A DNA stretch of 64,000 nucleotides from the NCBI GenBank assembly GCA_021777215.1, contig JAJYDS010000004.1, forward strand, positions 1 to 64,000, in the 5' to 3' direction. This document shows, in pieces, positions 20,012 through 29,694 of the stretch (position 1 is its first letter; every line of letters begins with the position of its first letter). Source of the DNA: a bacterium (GTDB taxonomy: Bacteria > Babelota > Babeliae > Babelales > Vermiphilaceae). Under the pieces are notes generated by a model. That model did no database searches. It had not been told where the DNA came from and saw only the letters and a program-made list of their open reading frames with translations. Position numbers and translations under genes: made by a program.

Positions 20012-20545
20012 CTATTTGATTGCCTTGAGAGCGGCTTCATGGGCTTGCGTGGCAGATTTCTTAGCCTCTGTTACCGCATTTTTTGCTTCAGCGATGAGTT
20101 TTTTTGCTTGGTCTTGAGCTTGTTGAGCATAGTTTTGCAGCTTTGTTTTTGTTTTAGTCAACAGTGGTTTTGTCGATTCTTTTGCTTGGCTAAGCGCCTC
20201 TTGTGCTTGGCTCAGCGCTTCTTTTGCCTTGTTTATGGCTGGCTGGGCTGCTTCTTTGGCTTCCCGAAGTGCATCTTTAACAAGAGGCTTTGCAGTCTCT
20301 TTTGCTTGTTTGAGGTTTTCTTTTATTTGTTTAATTGCAGGGCTTGCAGCCTCTTTTGCTTGTGCGAGCAGATCTTTTGCTTGCGCCACCAGATTTTCAG
20401 CTATCTGTTTTGCCTGTGCGGTAGGATCGAGTTTTTCTTGTTGAGCTGGTTTTTGTTTTGGGTGTGTTGCGGTAGTGTCTTGTTTTGCGACGACAAATCC
20501 TGTAAGCACGCTCAAAGACAGCAGTGAAAGTATCTGTTTTTTCAT
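20012..20545 (-). CDS. Exported Ala/Lys/Gln-rich helical repeat protein
   Basis: 177 residues. Signal peptide (residues 1-20, ending VVA) then a mature protein that is almost entirely amphipathic helix with degenerate ~11-residue units such as AQAKEAASPAIKQIKENLK, AKETAKPLVKDALREAKEA and AKEALSQAQEALSQAKE. This resembles apolipoprotein or group-3 LEA proteins, which coat membranes or protect proteins; no homology is claimed. Start 20545 follows AAAGGAG. The longer frame to 20584 is unsupported. Confidence 0.75.
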   Translation of the reverse strand: MKKQILSLLSLSVLTGFVVAKQDTTATHPKQKPAQQEKLDPTAQAKQIAENLVAQAKDLLAQAKEAASPAIKQIKENLKQAKETAKPLVKDALREAKEAAQPAINKAKEALSQAQEALSQAKESTKPLLTKTKTKLQNYAQQAQDQAKKLIAEAKNAVTEAKKSATQAHEAALKAIK

Positions 20546-20575
20546 AACAACTCCTTTATAGTTATACAAGGTTCC

Positions 20576-20594
20576 CCATAACACGCTGTTATGG
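20576..20594. other. Perfect palindrome upstream of the helical-repeat gene
   Basis: CCATAACA-CGC-TGTTATGG at 20576-20594, 31 bases before the ATG at 20545. It could be an operator or a 5' UTR hairpin. The rest of the 306-base gap to sodA shows no gene; I see no clear promoter in it. Confidence 0.4.
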
Positions 20595-20851
20595 ACAAGG
20601 CAACACCGGTAAGCCCGGCTCTATCTTAAACATATCTTTTATTTGTGTTTATTTTCAATAGTTTTGTTTTAAAAACCTAAAGCAAGGTTGCTTTTATGTA
20701 AAAACTTACAGAAGATGCTGTTTTAAAGAGGCGTTACAGGCTTTGGGGGCTTTTTGGTGTAGTTTTGGTGCATGGTGACTTGTGCAGATGTCGTATCTTT
20801 TGTTACAGTAGTTTTTCGATAATGGTTTTAGTTTGCTTGAAAGGAAAACGT

Positions 20852-21481
20852 ATGATTTATCAATTACCCCCATTACCTTATGCCTATGATGCTCTTGAAC
20901 CCTACATGAGTAAAAAAACGCTGACGGTGCATCATGATAAACATCATCAAGCATATACTGATGGTTTTAATAAAGCGCTTGAGCAGACGCCAGAACCGTA
21001 TAAAAGTATGAAACCGGAAGAGATTTTGCAATCGCTTGATAAGATTCCTGAACCTGTACGTACTGCGCTAAAAAATTTTGGTGGGGGCTATGTAAACCAT
21101 TCGTTCTTTTGGCCTTTGCTGAAAAAAAATAACGGTGCGGTTCCTCAGGGTGATCTTGCCAAGGCGATTACTTCCTCATTCAAAAGCTTTGATCAATTTA
21201 AAATTGAATTTAGCGATGCAGCTAAAAAGCTTTTTGGTAGCGGGTGGACTTGGTTAGTCCTTGATCCCAAAACCGGCTCTTTGCGCATCATGAACCTGCC
21301 TAATCAAGAATCACCAGTAAGCCAGGGATTAAAGCCATTGTTAGTGCTTGATGTCTGGGAGCACGCTTATTATCTTGATTACGAAAATCGGCGGGCTGAG
21401 TTTATTGAAAAATGGTGGGCGGTAGTGAACTGGGATATGGTGGCCCAACACTATCAAGAAGTACGTAAAAAGAGTGCTTAG
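20852..21481 (+). CDS. sodA: Superoxide dismutase, Mn/Fe family (Mn-type signature)
   Basis: 209 residues. It converts superoxide to oxygen and hydrogen peroxide in the cytoplasm. Metal ligands by family numbering are H27 (TVHHDKHHQAY), H83 (VNHSFFW), D167 and H171 (LDVWEHAYYLDY). The NQESP segment near residue 151 carries the Gln found in the Mn-type position, so Mn or cambialistic use is likely. No signal peptide. Start 20852 follows AAAGGA; the frame to 20765 lacks support. Confidence 0.93.
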   Translation: MIYQLPPLPYAYDALEPYMSKKTLTVHHDKHHQAYTDGFNKALEQTPEPYKSMKPEEILQSLDKIPEPVRTALKNFGGGYVNHSFFWPLLKKNNGAVPQGDLAKAITSSFKSFDQFKIEFSDAAKKLFGSGWTWLVLDPKTGSLRIMNLPNQESPVSQGLKPLLVLDVWEHAYYLDYENRRAEFIEKWWAVVNWDMVAQHYQEVRKKSA

Positions 21482-21528
21482 CCCAGATCGTTATTTTTTT
21501 TCTTTTTGATACACTAGAAAAAGTAGAA

Positions 21529-21570
21529 AATAAGGGGTTTTTAACTCGCGCAAGAGTGTAACCCCTTATT
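21529..21570 (+). terminator. Hairpin between sodA and lysS
   Basis: AATAAGGGGTT (21529-21539) pairs with AACCCCTTATT (21560-21570), with inner ACTC/GAGT. A short T-rich stretch follows. It is 48 bases past the sodA stop. Confidence 0.65.
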
Positions 21571-21627
21571 TGTAGGGGGGAAACCTATTTTTTGAATAAA
21601 AACCGACGATAGCAGTAAGGCAGATCG

Positions 21628-23118
21628 ATGACGAACGAAAAGATAAAAGAGGTAGATTTTAAGGCTGGTTCAGAGCATGAAATCCGTGTGGCAAAAGTAG
21701 AGAAACTTCGTGCGATGGGGATTGAGCCGTGGCCTGCACCGCAAGAAGTGAATGCCGTATGCAAAGATATCGTCGACGAATATAAAGAAGAGCAAGAATC
21801 GCGAGAATATGCTGTTGCTGGACGTATTGTTGCCTTGCGTGAGCATGGCAAAACGTTGTTTGCACATCTGCAAGATAGAAGTGGCAAGGTACAGCTCTAT
21901 ATAAAACAAGACCTTGTCGGTGATGCAACGTTTTCATTTATTAATGAATTTATCGATATTGGTGATATTGTTTGGGTGACGGGTCATTCATTTAGGACAA
22001 AAACAGGAGAGATAACCCTTAAAGTGCAAAAGCTTTTACTAGAAAGCAAATGCCTGTACCCATTACCAGAGAAGTTCCATGGTATTGCGGATATCGAGAT
22101 TAAGTATCGTCAACGCTATCTTGATCTGATCAGTGAGCCAGAAAGTCGTGCGCGGTTTCAACAGCGCTCGCATATTGTACGGCTTATGCGCGATTTTTTT
22201 GATGACAATGATTGTATAGAAGTAGAGACGCCTATGCTGCACCCGATTCCTGGCGGAGCTTCAGCACGGCCCTTTGTAACGCACCATAATGCGCTTGATG
22301 TCGACCTCTATTTACGTATCGCTCCTGAGTTATACCTGAAACGCTTGGTCGTTGGCGGCTTTGAGCGGGTCTATGAAATTAATCGTAATTTCAGAAATGA
22401 GGGCGTTTCGACACGCCATAATCCTGAATTTACTATGGTTGAGTGGTATATTGCCTATAAAGATTATAATTGGATGATGGATTTTATAGAAAACATGCTT
22501 CGTCGCGTTGCCATGGAAGTCCTGGGTACGACGCAGGTCAAGTTTGGCGATCATACGCTTGATTTTGATGCTTTCTCGCGCATTTCTATGCGCCAAGCGG
22601 TAGTGCAATATGCTCATGTAGCAAATGCTGATCTTGAACCAGATCGTATTGATGATGTGCTTGCAACTCATCGGCTTGCCTGTGATAGGAAGGCTCCTTG
22701 GGGAAATAAGCTTGTTCTTCTGTTTGAAGAACTGGTTGAGAAAAAGCTTATACAGCCAACCTTTATTATCGATTTTCCTGTTGAGATTTCTCCTTTAGCA
22801 AAGCGCGATGCAAAAAATGCAAAAATTGCTGCACGTTTTGAACTTTTTATTGCGGGTATGGAAATTGCCAACGGCTTTAATGAACTTAATGATCCCTTTG
22901 ATCAAGCTGAACGTTTTAAAGACCAGGTGCGCGCACGTGAAGCGGGCGATGCAGAAGCGCAATATTATGACGCTGATTTTATCCAGGCGCTTGAATACGC
23001 TCTGCCGCCAACCGTTGGTGCTGGTATGGGTATTGATCGATTGGTGATGCTGATGACTAATGCGCCATCTATTCGCGACGTTATTCTCTTTCCTGCGTTA
23101 AAACGTAAAGACGCATAA
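21628..23118 (+). CDS. lysS: Lysine--tRNA ligase, class II
   Basis: 496 residues. It charges tRNA-Lys with lysine. The N-terminal OB fold (anticodon binding) shows VAGRIVALREHGKTLFAHL; the catalytic domain has motif 2 (NFRNEGVSTRHNPEFTMVEW) and motif 3 (GAGMGIDRLVMLM). Length is normal. AAGG lies 8-9 bases before the ATG. It is followed by a strong terminator, so it is a single-gene unit between sodA and recJ. Confidence 0.96.
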   Translation: MTNEKIKEVDFKAGSEHEIRVAKVEKLRAMGIEPWPAPQEVNAVCKDIVDEYKEEQESREYAVAGRIVALREHGKTLFAHLQDRSGKVQLYIKQDLVGDATFSFINEFIDIGDIVWVTGHSFRTKTGEITLKVQKLLLESKCLYPLPEKFHGIADIEIKYRQRYLDLISEPESRARFQQRSHIVRLMRDFFDDNDCIEVETPMLHPIPGGASARPFVTHHNALDVDLYLRIAPELYLKRLVVGGFERVYEINRNFRNEGVSTRHNPEFTMVEWYIAYKDYNWMMDFIENMLRRVAMEVLGTTQVKFGDHTLDFDAFSRISMRQAVVQYAHVANADLEPDRIDDVLATHRLACDRKAPWGNKLVLLFEELVEKKLIQPTFIIDFPVEISPLAKRDAKNAKIAARFELFIAGMEIANGFNELNDPFDQAERFKDQVRAREAGDAEAQYYDADFIQALEYALPPTVGAGMGIDRLVMLMTNAPSIRDVILFPALKRKDA

Positions 23119-23140
23119 CATTGAGTTGTTACTAGTGTGA

Positions 23141-23176
23141 AAAATCCCCAGGAGATTTCTGCTTGGGGATTTTTTA
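23141..23176 (+). terminator. lysS terminator
   Basis: AAAATCCCCA (23141-23150) pairs with TGGGGATTTT (23164-23173), followed by more T. Confidence 0.85.
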
Positions 23177-23220
23177 TTACAATCGATCGTTGTAGTTGAT
23201 TGATGATATGTGGGTGATTG

Positions 23221-24954
23221 ATGGATACATCGTACGTTCAAGGTAAAAAATATTTGTGGCGGTTGCCGCACATCGATATGCAAGCAGCTCTTACTCTTGC
23301 CGCGCGTTATAATCTTTCAGTACCCATCGCGCAGACGATGATAAATCGAGGTTTTTCTTCTCCAGAATCTATTGATGCCTTTTTATTTAGTGCTCTCGAG
23401 CGTGATGTGCCGCCAGCCACTGCTATGAAGGGTCTGGAAAAGGCGGTAGAACGTATTTTTTTGGCGATTAAAAACAAAGAGAAGATTCTTGTCTTTGGCG
23501 ATTATGATGTTGATGGTATTACGGCAACATCATTAGTCATGCATTGTCTGTTGCCGTTGGGTGCCCGCATAAATTTTTATCTGCCCAGTCGCTATAAAGA
23601 TGGGTATGGTTTGTCGTCTTCGGTTGTCGAGCGAGCAGCGGCCAATGGCTACCGGCTTATTATTACTGTTGATAATGGTATTGCGGCCTATGCGGCAGCC
23701 GAAAAGGCACAAGCGTTAGGAATCGATCTCATTATAACCGATCATCATCAGGCGCATGATAAGGTGCCGCCGGCATATGCGATTGTAGATCCTAATCAGT
23801 CTGATTGTTCCTATCCCTGTAAAAATCTTGCGGGAGTTGGTGTAGCATTCAAGATCATGAGCCACCTGTATGAGCGTGAAAAGCAAGCACTGCCAGACAA
23901 AGTGTATGAGCTGCTTATGCTTGGTACGATTGCCGATGTGGTGCCGCTTATTGATGAAAATCGTTTTTGGGTGAGATATGGACTTCATCGGACCAATACG
24001 CATGAAAGCATGGCTGTAGAGGTGCTTAAACAGAATGCTAATCTGCAAAAACCAAAATTAACGGCACGAGATATTGGCTTTGGTCTTGCGCCACAGCTTA
24101 ATGCGCTCGGCAGACTAGAGGATCCACGCCAAGCGGTTGGCTTTTTGCTGGGCAGTGATCGGGTTCAGGTACAGCAGGTTGGCGATATTTTATTTAATTT
24201 AAATCAGGCACGTAAAGACATTGAGCGTGTTATTCTGGCAGAAGTCGAGCAGATTATTACGCAAGGGCACATAGATCTGTCTCGTGAGCGCTGTATTCTC
24301 GCGGCCAGTAAAACGTGGCCACCAGGGGTCATCGGGCTTGTTGCCTCGCGCTTGGTTGCCACCTATGGTAGACCGACAATTTTATTACAAATTTCAGAAA
24401 AGGGGGATATTGCCAAAGGGTCATGCCGTTCTATACCAGCATGCAATATTTTTCATGCCTTGCAGCAGTGTGGCGGACATTTGACACAATTTGGTGGTCA
24501 TGCGCAGGCAGCCGGCCTTGCGTTGCCGGTTGGTAATATTGGCGTATTTAAGCAGGCCTTAGAGGACTATTTATCAAATACACTGACCCCTTTTGATTTG
24601 CAACAGAAATTATGTATCGATGCGCAGTTGGGGTTACCCGACGCTACCAAAAAATTAACTGCTGATTTAGAATTGATGGAGCCTTTTGGTAATAGTAATG
24701 AAGAGCCGATTTTTTTATGCAAAGAGTTGATGATCATGCAGCCACCACAGCTTTTGAAAGATGCGCATGTTAAATGTTTGGTGTTTGATCAAGGAATTCT
24801 AAAGCCGGTTATTTTTTTTAATCGGCCAGATCTTTTTGAGACACTCACGCAGTATGCGCACGAACAGAAACCATGTTCTATGGTCGTACAAGTGCGTGAG
24901 AATTATTGGTCAGGAGCGGTTTCTATAGACTTAGTTGGGCTTGATGTGAGTTAG
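23221..24954 (+). CDS. recJ: Single-stranded-DNA exonuclease RecJ
   Basis: 577 residues, the length of the Escherichia coli enzyme. It degrades single-stranded DNA 5' to 3' in repair and recombination. Motif I is VFGDYDVDGITATS (D94, D96, D98), motif III is TDHHQAHD (D174, H175, H176), and the DHHA1 part has GGHLTQFGGHAQAAGLAL. The OB-like end follows. The ATG at 23221 has only a weak ribosome site; a TTG directly before it is possible. It is 12 bases upstream of cmk, so the pair is an operon. Confidence 0.95.
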   Translation: MDTSYVQGKKYLWRLPHIDMQAALTLAARYNLSVPIAQTMINRGFSSPESIDAFLFSALERDVPPATAMKGLEKAVERIFLAIKNKEKILVFGDYDVDGITATSLVMHCLLPLGARINFYLPSRYKDGYGLSSSVVERAAANGYRLIITVDNGIAAYAAAEKAQALGIDLIITDHHQAHDKVPPAYAIVDPNQSDCSYPCKNLAGVGVAFKIMSHLYEREKQALPDKVYELLMLGTIADVVPLIDENRFWVRYGLHRTNTHESMAVEVLKQNANLQKPKLTARDIGFGLAPQLNALGRLEDPRQAVGFLLGSDRVQVQQVGDILFNLNQARKDIERVILAEVEQIITQGHIDLSRERCILAASKTWPPGVIGLVASRLVATYGRPTILLQISEKGDIAKGSCRSIPACNIFHALQQCGGHLTQFGGHAQAAGLALPVGNIGVFKQALEDYLSNTLTPFDLQQKLCIDAQLGLPDATKKLTADLELMEPFGNSNEEPIFLCKELMIMQPPQLLKDAHVKCLVFDQGILKPVIFFNRPDLFETLTQYAHEQKPCSMVVQVRENYWSGAVSIDLVGLDVS

Positions 24955-24966
24955 GGGAGAAACGCT

Positions 24967-25662
24967 ATGATTATCACTATCGATGGTCCGGTGGCGAGTG
25001 GCAAAACGACGGTAGCCCGTTTGCTGGCCGAAAAATTAGGATTTTATTATCTCGGTTCTGGATTGTTGTATCGCGCTCTGGCCTATCTACTGCGTACTGA
25101 GTGTGGTTATACGGATTCATCTCTAAAAATGGTAAGACAGGAGGATGTTGCTTGTCTTTTGGATCCGCATCATTTTTCATATAGCTATGATGCGCGACAT
25201 AAAGAACGTATTTTTTTTAAGGGAAAAGAGATTGTTATTTCAGCGCTCAGAACACCTACTATTGCTCATGATGCATCGATGCTTGCCACGCATGGTGTGG
25301 TTCGGCAGGCGTTGGGAACGCTACAGCGGATAATTGCCGATGATCACAATGTAGTGGTCGAGGGGCGGGATGCAGGTTCAGTGGTGTTTCATGATGCTGA
25401 TATTAAATTTTTTATAACGGCAACCGTAGCCGAGCGAGCACGGCGGTGGCAACAAGATCAAGCGGCACAGGGCGTCAGATTGAGCTTTAATGAGGCTGTA
25501 GTGATGGTTGAACGGCGAGATGCGCGGGATAAAGGCCGAGTAATTGATCCTTTAGTGGTTCCAGAGCGTGCAATTATTATTGATACGACGGCGCTCGATT
25601 TGGAACAAGTGGTTATGAGATTGCAAGAGGATATTCAGCAGCAACACAAGATGCATGCATAA
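24967..25662 (+). CDS. cmk: Cytidylate kinase
   Basis: 231 residues. It phosphorylates CMP and dCMP with ATP. The P-loop is GPVASGKTT (residues 7-15); the conserved FYYLGSGLLYRALA and VVEGRDAGSVVF segments follow, then the lid with RARRWQQDQ. Length is normal. GGGGAG lies upstream of the ATG, and the gene follows recJ closely. Given the imported nucleotides expected from the ATP/ADP translocases, retention of this salvage step is of interest. Confidence 0.95.
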   Translation: MIITIDGPVASGKTTVARLLAEKLGFYYLGSGLLYRALAYLLRTECGYTDSSLKMVRQEDVACLLDPHHFSYSYDARHKERIFFKGKEIVISALRTPTIAHDASMLATHGVVRQALGTLQRIIADDHNVVVEGRDAGSVVFHDADIKFFITATVAERARRWQQDQAAQGVRLSFNEAVVMVERRDARDKGRVIDPLVVPERAIIIDTTALDLEQVVMRLQEDIQQQHKMHA

Positions 25663-25711
25663 TGGTCATGCGGTAAACAGTGGTTCCTAGAAAACAAACA
25701 GACTGTTGCAC

Positions 25712-25760
25712 ACAATAAAAGAGGCAAACACTAATTATGAGTGTTTGCCTCTTTTATTGT
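25712..25760. terminator. Long perfect bidirectional terminator
   Basis: A 21-bp stem without mismatch (25712-25732 with 25740-25760) around the 7-base loop AATTATG. It ends cmk on the plus strand and the lipoprotein gene on the minus strand. Confidence 0.9.
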
Positions 25761-25777
25761 TTAGGTACGAAGTTGAG

Positions 25778-26947
25778 TTATTTGATGAGCCGGACAGAAA
25801 CTTTTTCTTCTGTTGTAGGCACTGGCATTGGCATAGGTTCTGTAGCTGCGGGAGTAACGGCAGGAGTGCTCATTTCTGGTACTGCTGAAAGAAGATCTTC
25901 TTCTTCCTCTTCTTCGATGCTAATGACAGGTTCTTCTGGTTCAGGGGTGATAGTTTTTTCCATCGCTTCGCCGCTGGCTGTGGTAGGTATGCCCTGTTCT
26001 TCTAGGGCAGGCTTTTTCATCATCGGTGTTGTTTCTTCAGGCGCAACAGGGAGTGCTTGTTCTTCGGGTGCGTTCATTTCTGTTGGAAGCGCGGTAGGCA
26101 TTACATCTGCTGCAGCAAGAGCAATTTTCCCTTTGGTTTTGTGTTTTTTGCCATGTTTGTGGTGCTGTTTTTTTTCTTTTTTTACTTTTTCTTTTTTAAC
26201 TTTGTGTTGTTTTCTGACATGTTTTTTTGCGGGTTCTTGAGTAGCGGCCAAAGCAGTTACTGGCGTTTCAGCGGAAGCGAGTACTTGAGATGCTTCGTGT
26301 TTTTTGCCATGTTTGTGGTGCTGTTTTTTTTCTTTTTTAGCCTTAGGTTGTTTTGCTTTTTTTTCTTTTTTGGCTCGCTCTTTTTTAACTTTAGGCTGCT
26401 TGGCTTTTTTTTCTTTTTTTACTTTTTCTTTTTTAACTTTGTGTTGTTTTCTGACATGTTTTTTTGCGGGTTCTTGAGTAGCGGCCAAAGCAGTTACTGG
26501 CGTTTCAGCGGAAGTGAGTACTTGAGATGCTTCGTGTTTTTTGCCATGTTTGTGGTGCTGTTTTTTTTCTTTTTTAGCCTTAGGTTGTTTTGCTTTTTTC
26601 TCTTTTTTGATGCGCTCTTTTTTAACTTTGTGCTGTTTTTTGATCTCTTTTTTTGCTGGTTCCTGAGAAGCCGTTAGTGTAGTTGCAGACATCCCAGCGG
26701 AAGCGAGTTTTGCTGTCTCTTTTTTCAATCGGCGATTACGATTTATAACGCCATCATATCCTTTTTTTATGTGATCTTCTTTCTTGAGAGCTTTTGTATG
26801 CGCCTCTGTTGGCTGAGGAGCCATTTCATGTTTGGCTGCTGTTGGTCTGCGCGGTATATGGCGCGGTTTTACCTTTTCTTTATCTTTACAGCCGGGAACC
26901 AGAATTAGCAGTGCAAGGCTGGCTAACGCCAAGTAGCCTTTTCTCAT
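25778..26947 (-). CDS. Lys/His-rich repeat lipoprotein
   Basis: 389 residues. The signal peptide ends in the lipobox LVPGC, so the mature protein should carry lipid on its Cys. Residues ~85-285 are a tandem array of very basic units built from KKEK, KAKQPKAKK and the histidine block KKQHHKHGKKH, separated by uncharged pieces (ASAETPVTALAATQEP). The C-terminus is the reverse: acidic and Pro/Met-rich with a run of Glu (IEEEEEEDLL). The gene is therefore charge-polarised. The repeats could bind metal, polyanions or the cell wall; none of this is known. Start 26947 follows AAAGGAG; the frame to 26995 is not needed. No recognised family. Confidence 0.75.
   Translation of the reverse strand: MRKGYLALASLALLILVPGCKDKEKVKPRHIPRRPTAAKHEMAPQPTEAHTKALKKEDHIKKGYDGVINRNRRLKKETAKLASAGMSATTLTASQEPAKKEIKKQHKVKKERIKKEKKAKQPKAKKEKKQHHKHGKKHEASQVLTSAETPVTALAATQEPAKKHVRKQHKVKKEKVKKEKKAKQPKVKKERAKKEKKAKQPKAKKEKKQHHKHGKKHEASQVLASAETPVTALAATQEPAKKHVRKQHKVKKEKVKKEKKQHHKHGKKHKTKGKIALAAADVMPTALPTEMNAPEEQALPVAPEETTPMMKKPALEEQGIPTTASGEAMEKTITPEPEEPVISIEEEEEEDLLSAVPEMSTPAVTPAATEPMPMPVPTTEEKVSVRLIK
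26141..26690 (-). repeat. Tandem repeat coding for Lys/His units
   Basis: Copies of the block encoding KKQHHKHGKKH lie at about 26141, 26297 and 26534. They are spaced by 156 and 237 bases, which differ by 81 bases, i.e. one extra 27-codon KAKQPK-type subunit. Near-identity at DNA level suggests recent slippage or unequal crossover. Confidence 0.8.
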
Positions 26948-27116
26948 CGTCTCTCCTTTAGAGATAGGGGGGTGTGACTCTCTCTTACTCTTCATCCTTG
27001 GGTATATGCATACGGCTTATTTTTGCCAAAAAATGCGCTACCCTTTTGGGATGCAACATAACAAAAGGCATCCTGAAAGGCAAGAGAACGGTTGTATGTG
27101 GCAGATGAGTATGAAA

Positions 27117-29558
27117 TTATTTTTTCTTATGTTTTTTTCTGTGTGCCGTGCTAGTTGATTGTTTCGCTTGCGGATTGCGCACGAAGGCATGCGTTAGAAC
27201 CTCATCCATAGTCTGCACATATATGAGTTTTAAATCGCCGACCTCGATTTCTTTGAGTATGTCTTGAAGATCATCCTGATTTTCTTGCGGCACTATCAGT
27301 GTTTTTATTTTGTGTTGTTGCGCTGCAAGGAGCTTTTCTTTAAGGCCACCAACAGCAAGAACGCGTCCTTGGAGTGTAATCTCTCCCGTGAGTGCCAAAT
27401 CTTGTTTTGTTGCTGTTTGTGTAAGGGCTGAAATAAGAGCGGTACAGATAGTGATACCTGCGGATGGACCATCTTTAGGCGTGGCTCCCTCAGGAATATG
27501 TATATGAATATCTTTGGTGGTGTAAAATGAGTTTTTAAGCCCCAGCTCATGAGCGCGTGAGCGAATATAGCTGACAGCTGCTTGCGCAGATTCTTGCATG
27601 ACTTCGCCCAATTGTCCCGTGAGGGTGAGACCACCTTTTCCCTGCAAAGCGGTGGCTTCAATTTCCATAACGTCGCCGCCAACTTCTGTCCATGCAAGTC
27701 CTGTGGCGAGACCAATTTTTTCTTGTTTGTTGGTCAGGCTTGTTCTTTTGTAGGGTGCATGACCGAGCCATTCCGTGACCCGTGTTGGCGTAATAGTAAC
27801 GCTGGTTTGCTTTCGATCTTTCAAAAGACTCTGGATGGTTTTACGCATGAGCTTTGTAATAAGTCGTTCAAGTTGTCGAACCCCAGCTTCCTTAGTGTAG
27901 TTTGTGATAATCGTGCGCAGGATAGGCTCGGGTAAACGGAATTGCTGTTTACTCAGCGAATATTCTTTGGCATTTTTGGGAATGAGAAATTTTTTTGCAA
28001 TTTCGCATTTTTCATCATCGGTATAGCCTGAGAGGTTTATTATTTCCAATCGATCATATAAGGGATATGGAATTCCCTCAAGCATGTTTGCCGTGGTTAT
28101 GAAAAGGACCTTTGATAAGTCATATTCAACATCCAAAAAGTGGTCGACAAAATTTTTGTTCTGTTCTGGATCGAGAACTTCAAGCAATGCAGCTGCCGGA
28201 TCACCATGGATATCGCGTGACATTTTATCAATCTCATCGAGCAAAATAACCGGATTCATGGTTTTTGCTTTTTTCATAGCCTGAATTAGCTTGCCAGGCA
28301 ATGCGCCAATATAGGTGCGGCGGTGACCGCGTATTTCGGCTTCATCGCGTACGCCACCGAGCGAGATGCGTACAAATTCTCGCGATAGGCTTTCTGCTAT
28401 AGATTGTGCAAGTGACGTTTTACCAACGCCAGGAGGTCCCGCAAGACAAATAATTGGTGAACGTTCAAGGTTCTTGGAGAATTTTTTGGCAGCCAAAAAT
28501 TCTATAATGCGTTCTTTTACTTTTTTGAGTCCAGCGTGGCTGTTGTTTAAAATACGTTCCGCTTGCTCGATGCTGATCGTATCCTTGCTGAATTTGTTCC
28601 ATGGTAAAGAGAGTATCCAGTCCACATAATGGCGACTGACTACCGCTTCAGAAGAAAGGGGCGGCATCTGCTCAAGTCTTTTGAGCTCCTTTTCAACCTT
28701 TTCAAGCACATCCTTTGAAAGCCCCAGTTTTTTTACCGTCTCGCGTAATTGGGCTATTTCTGTTGCTTGATCTTCGCGACCGAGTTCTTGTTGAATTGCT
28801 TTCATCTGTTCGGTGAGATAATATTCGCGTTGATTTTTTTCTACTTGAGTTTGTACACGCCCCCGAATGCGCTGCTCTGTTTGTATGATATCAATTTCTT
28901 TTTTTAAAAAGCTGCAAACGCGCAACATGCGTTCTTGCAGATCGGTCATTTCAAGGAGAGACTGACGTTCTTCAAAGGAGAGATTGGTAATGTGCACTGC
29001 TATAGTGTCAGTGATATGATCCATGTCCTGTACTGTTTTAACCATGGCGGTAAGTTCTGTCGGGGCTTTTTCATTGTGTTGAGTATAGGCATGGTAGAGT
29101 GACTGGAGCTGGCGCCAAATAGCTTCAAGCTCAATGGTTCTTTCGTTATTCGTGGTGGGGACTATCTGGCAGTGAACGCCCAGGAAGCCTTCATGTTGTT
29201 CTGCTGAAATAACTTTTGCACGTTGTAGGCCCTCGGCTAAGATTTTCAGAGCGCCATTAGGCATACGCATAACCTGAAGGATGATTGACTGAGTGCCATA
29301 GTGAAAAACGTCTTCAAGTCCAGGCACTTCGGTTTTGGGATCTTTTTGGGCAGTTATGAAAACCATTTTGTCATGTTTGAGCGCGTATTCCACCGCTTTT
29401 ATAGAGGTAGGCCTGCCGACAATAATAGGGATAATGCTTTTGGGGAGAATTACCACATTTTTGAGGGGTAATAAGGGCAGAAAAGACTCTGTATGTCCTT
29501 CTATATCATGGAATTCGGGAGTATGAGTTTCTGTTTCGTGCATTCTATCTTCAATCAT
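27117..29558 (-). CDS. lon: Endopeptidase La (Lon protease, LonA type)
   Basis: 813 residues. An ATP-driven protease that removes damaged and regulatory proteins. Domains in order: N-terminal substrate-binding domain (residues ~25-220), coiled coil (~240-300), AAA+ module with Walker A GPPGVGKT (374-381) and Walker [10 protein letters not shown], and a C-terminal serine protease with Ser699 (PKDGPSAG) and Lys742 ([10 protein letters not shown]). The end is a basic tail (HRKKHKKK). AGGGA lies about ten bases before the ATG at 29558; an ATG five codons later is possible. It faces away from the translocase genes. Confidence 0.96.
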   Translation of the reverse strand: MIEDRMHETETHTPEFHDIEGHTESFLPLLPLKNVVILPKSIIPIIVGRPTSIKAVEYALKHDKMVFITAQKDPKTEVPGLEDVFHYGTQSIILQVMRMPNGALKILAEGLQRAKVISAEQHEGFLGVHCQIVPTTNNERTIELEAIWRQLQSLYHAYTQHNEKAPTELTAMVKTVQDMDHITDTIAVHITNLSFEERQSLLEMTDLQERMLRVCSFLKKEIDIIQTEQRIRGRVQTQVEKNQREYYLTEQMKAIQQELGREDQATEIAQLRETVKKLGLSKDVLEKVEKELKRLEQMPPLSSEAVVSRHYVDWILSLPWNKFSKDTISIEQAERILNNSHAGLKKVKERIIEFLAAKKFSKNLERSPIICLAGPPGVGKTSLAQSIAESLSREFVRISLGGVRDEAEIRGHRRTYIGALPGKLIQAMKKAKTMNPVILLDEIDKMSRDIHGDPAAALLEVLDPEQNKNFVDHFLDVEYDLSKVLFITTANMLEGIPYPLYDRLEIINLSGYTDDEKCEIAKKFLIPKNAKEYSLSKQQFRLPEPILRTIITNYTKEAGVRQLERLITKLMRKTIQSLLKDRKQTSVTITPTRVTEWLGHAPYKRTSLTNKQEKIGLATGLAWTEVGGDVMEIEATALQGKGGLTLTGQLGEVMQESAQAAVSYIRSRAHELGLKNSFYTTKDIHIHIPEGATPKDGPSAGITICTALISALTQTATKQDLALTGEITLQGRVLAVGGLKEKLLAAQQHKIKTLIVPQENQDDLQDILKEIEVGDLKLIYVQTMDEVLTHAFVRNPQAKQSTSTAHRKKHKKK

Positions 29559-29665
29559 TGGCTTTTATCCCTGGTTATTAGTCGTATTTTAGATGCCTCA
29601 GGCAAGGAGTGGGGAGCGTCGCTTAATCTGTCTTTTCCTAGTAGAGGCAAAAACCCCTTTCTTTT

Positions 29666-29694
29666 AGCGTAGTTTTTCGCTCTCCTTTTGTCAA
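29666..29694 (-). promoter_or_regulatory. Possible lon promoter
   Basis: Minus strand: perfect -35 TTGACA (29689-29694), 17-base spacer and a poor -10 TACGCT (29666-29671). Leader of about 100 bases before lon. I could not find a convincing heat-shock promoter. Confidence 0.4.

Noticed and set aside
20681-20696. Hairpin AGCAA-GG-TTGCT near sodA
   Set aside because: The loop is only two bases, so the full stem cannot form.
26057-26677. Long plus-strand frame rich in Phe opposite the lipoprotein
   Set aside because: It is the complement of Lys-rich repeats; no ribosome site and an impossible composition.
26141-26690. Regular repeats as a possible CRISPR array
   Set aside because: Repeats are unequal, in frame and code for Lys/His blocks; there are no unique spacers and no cas genes.
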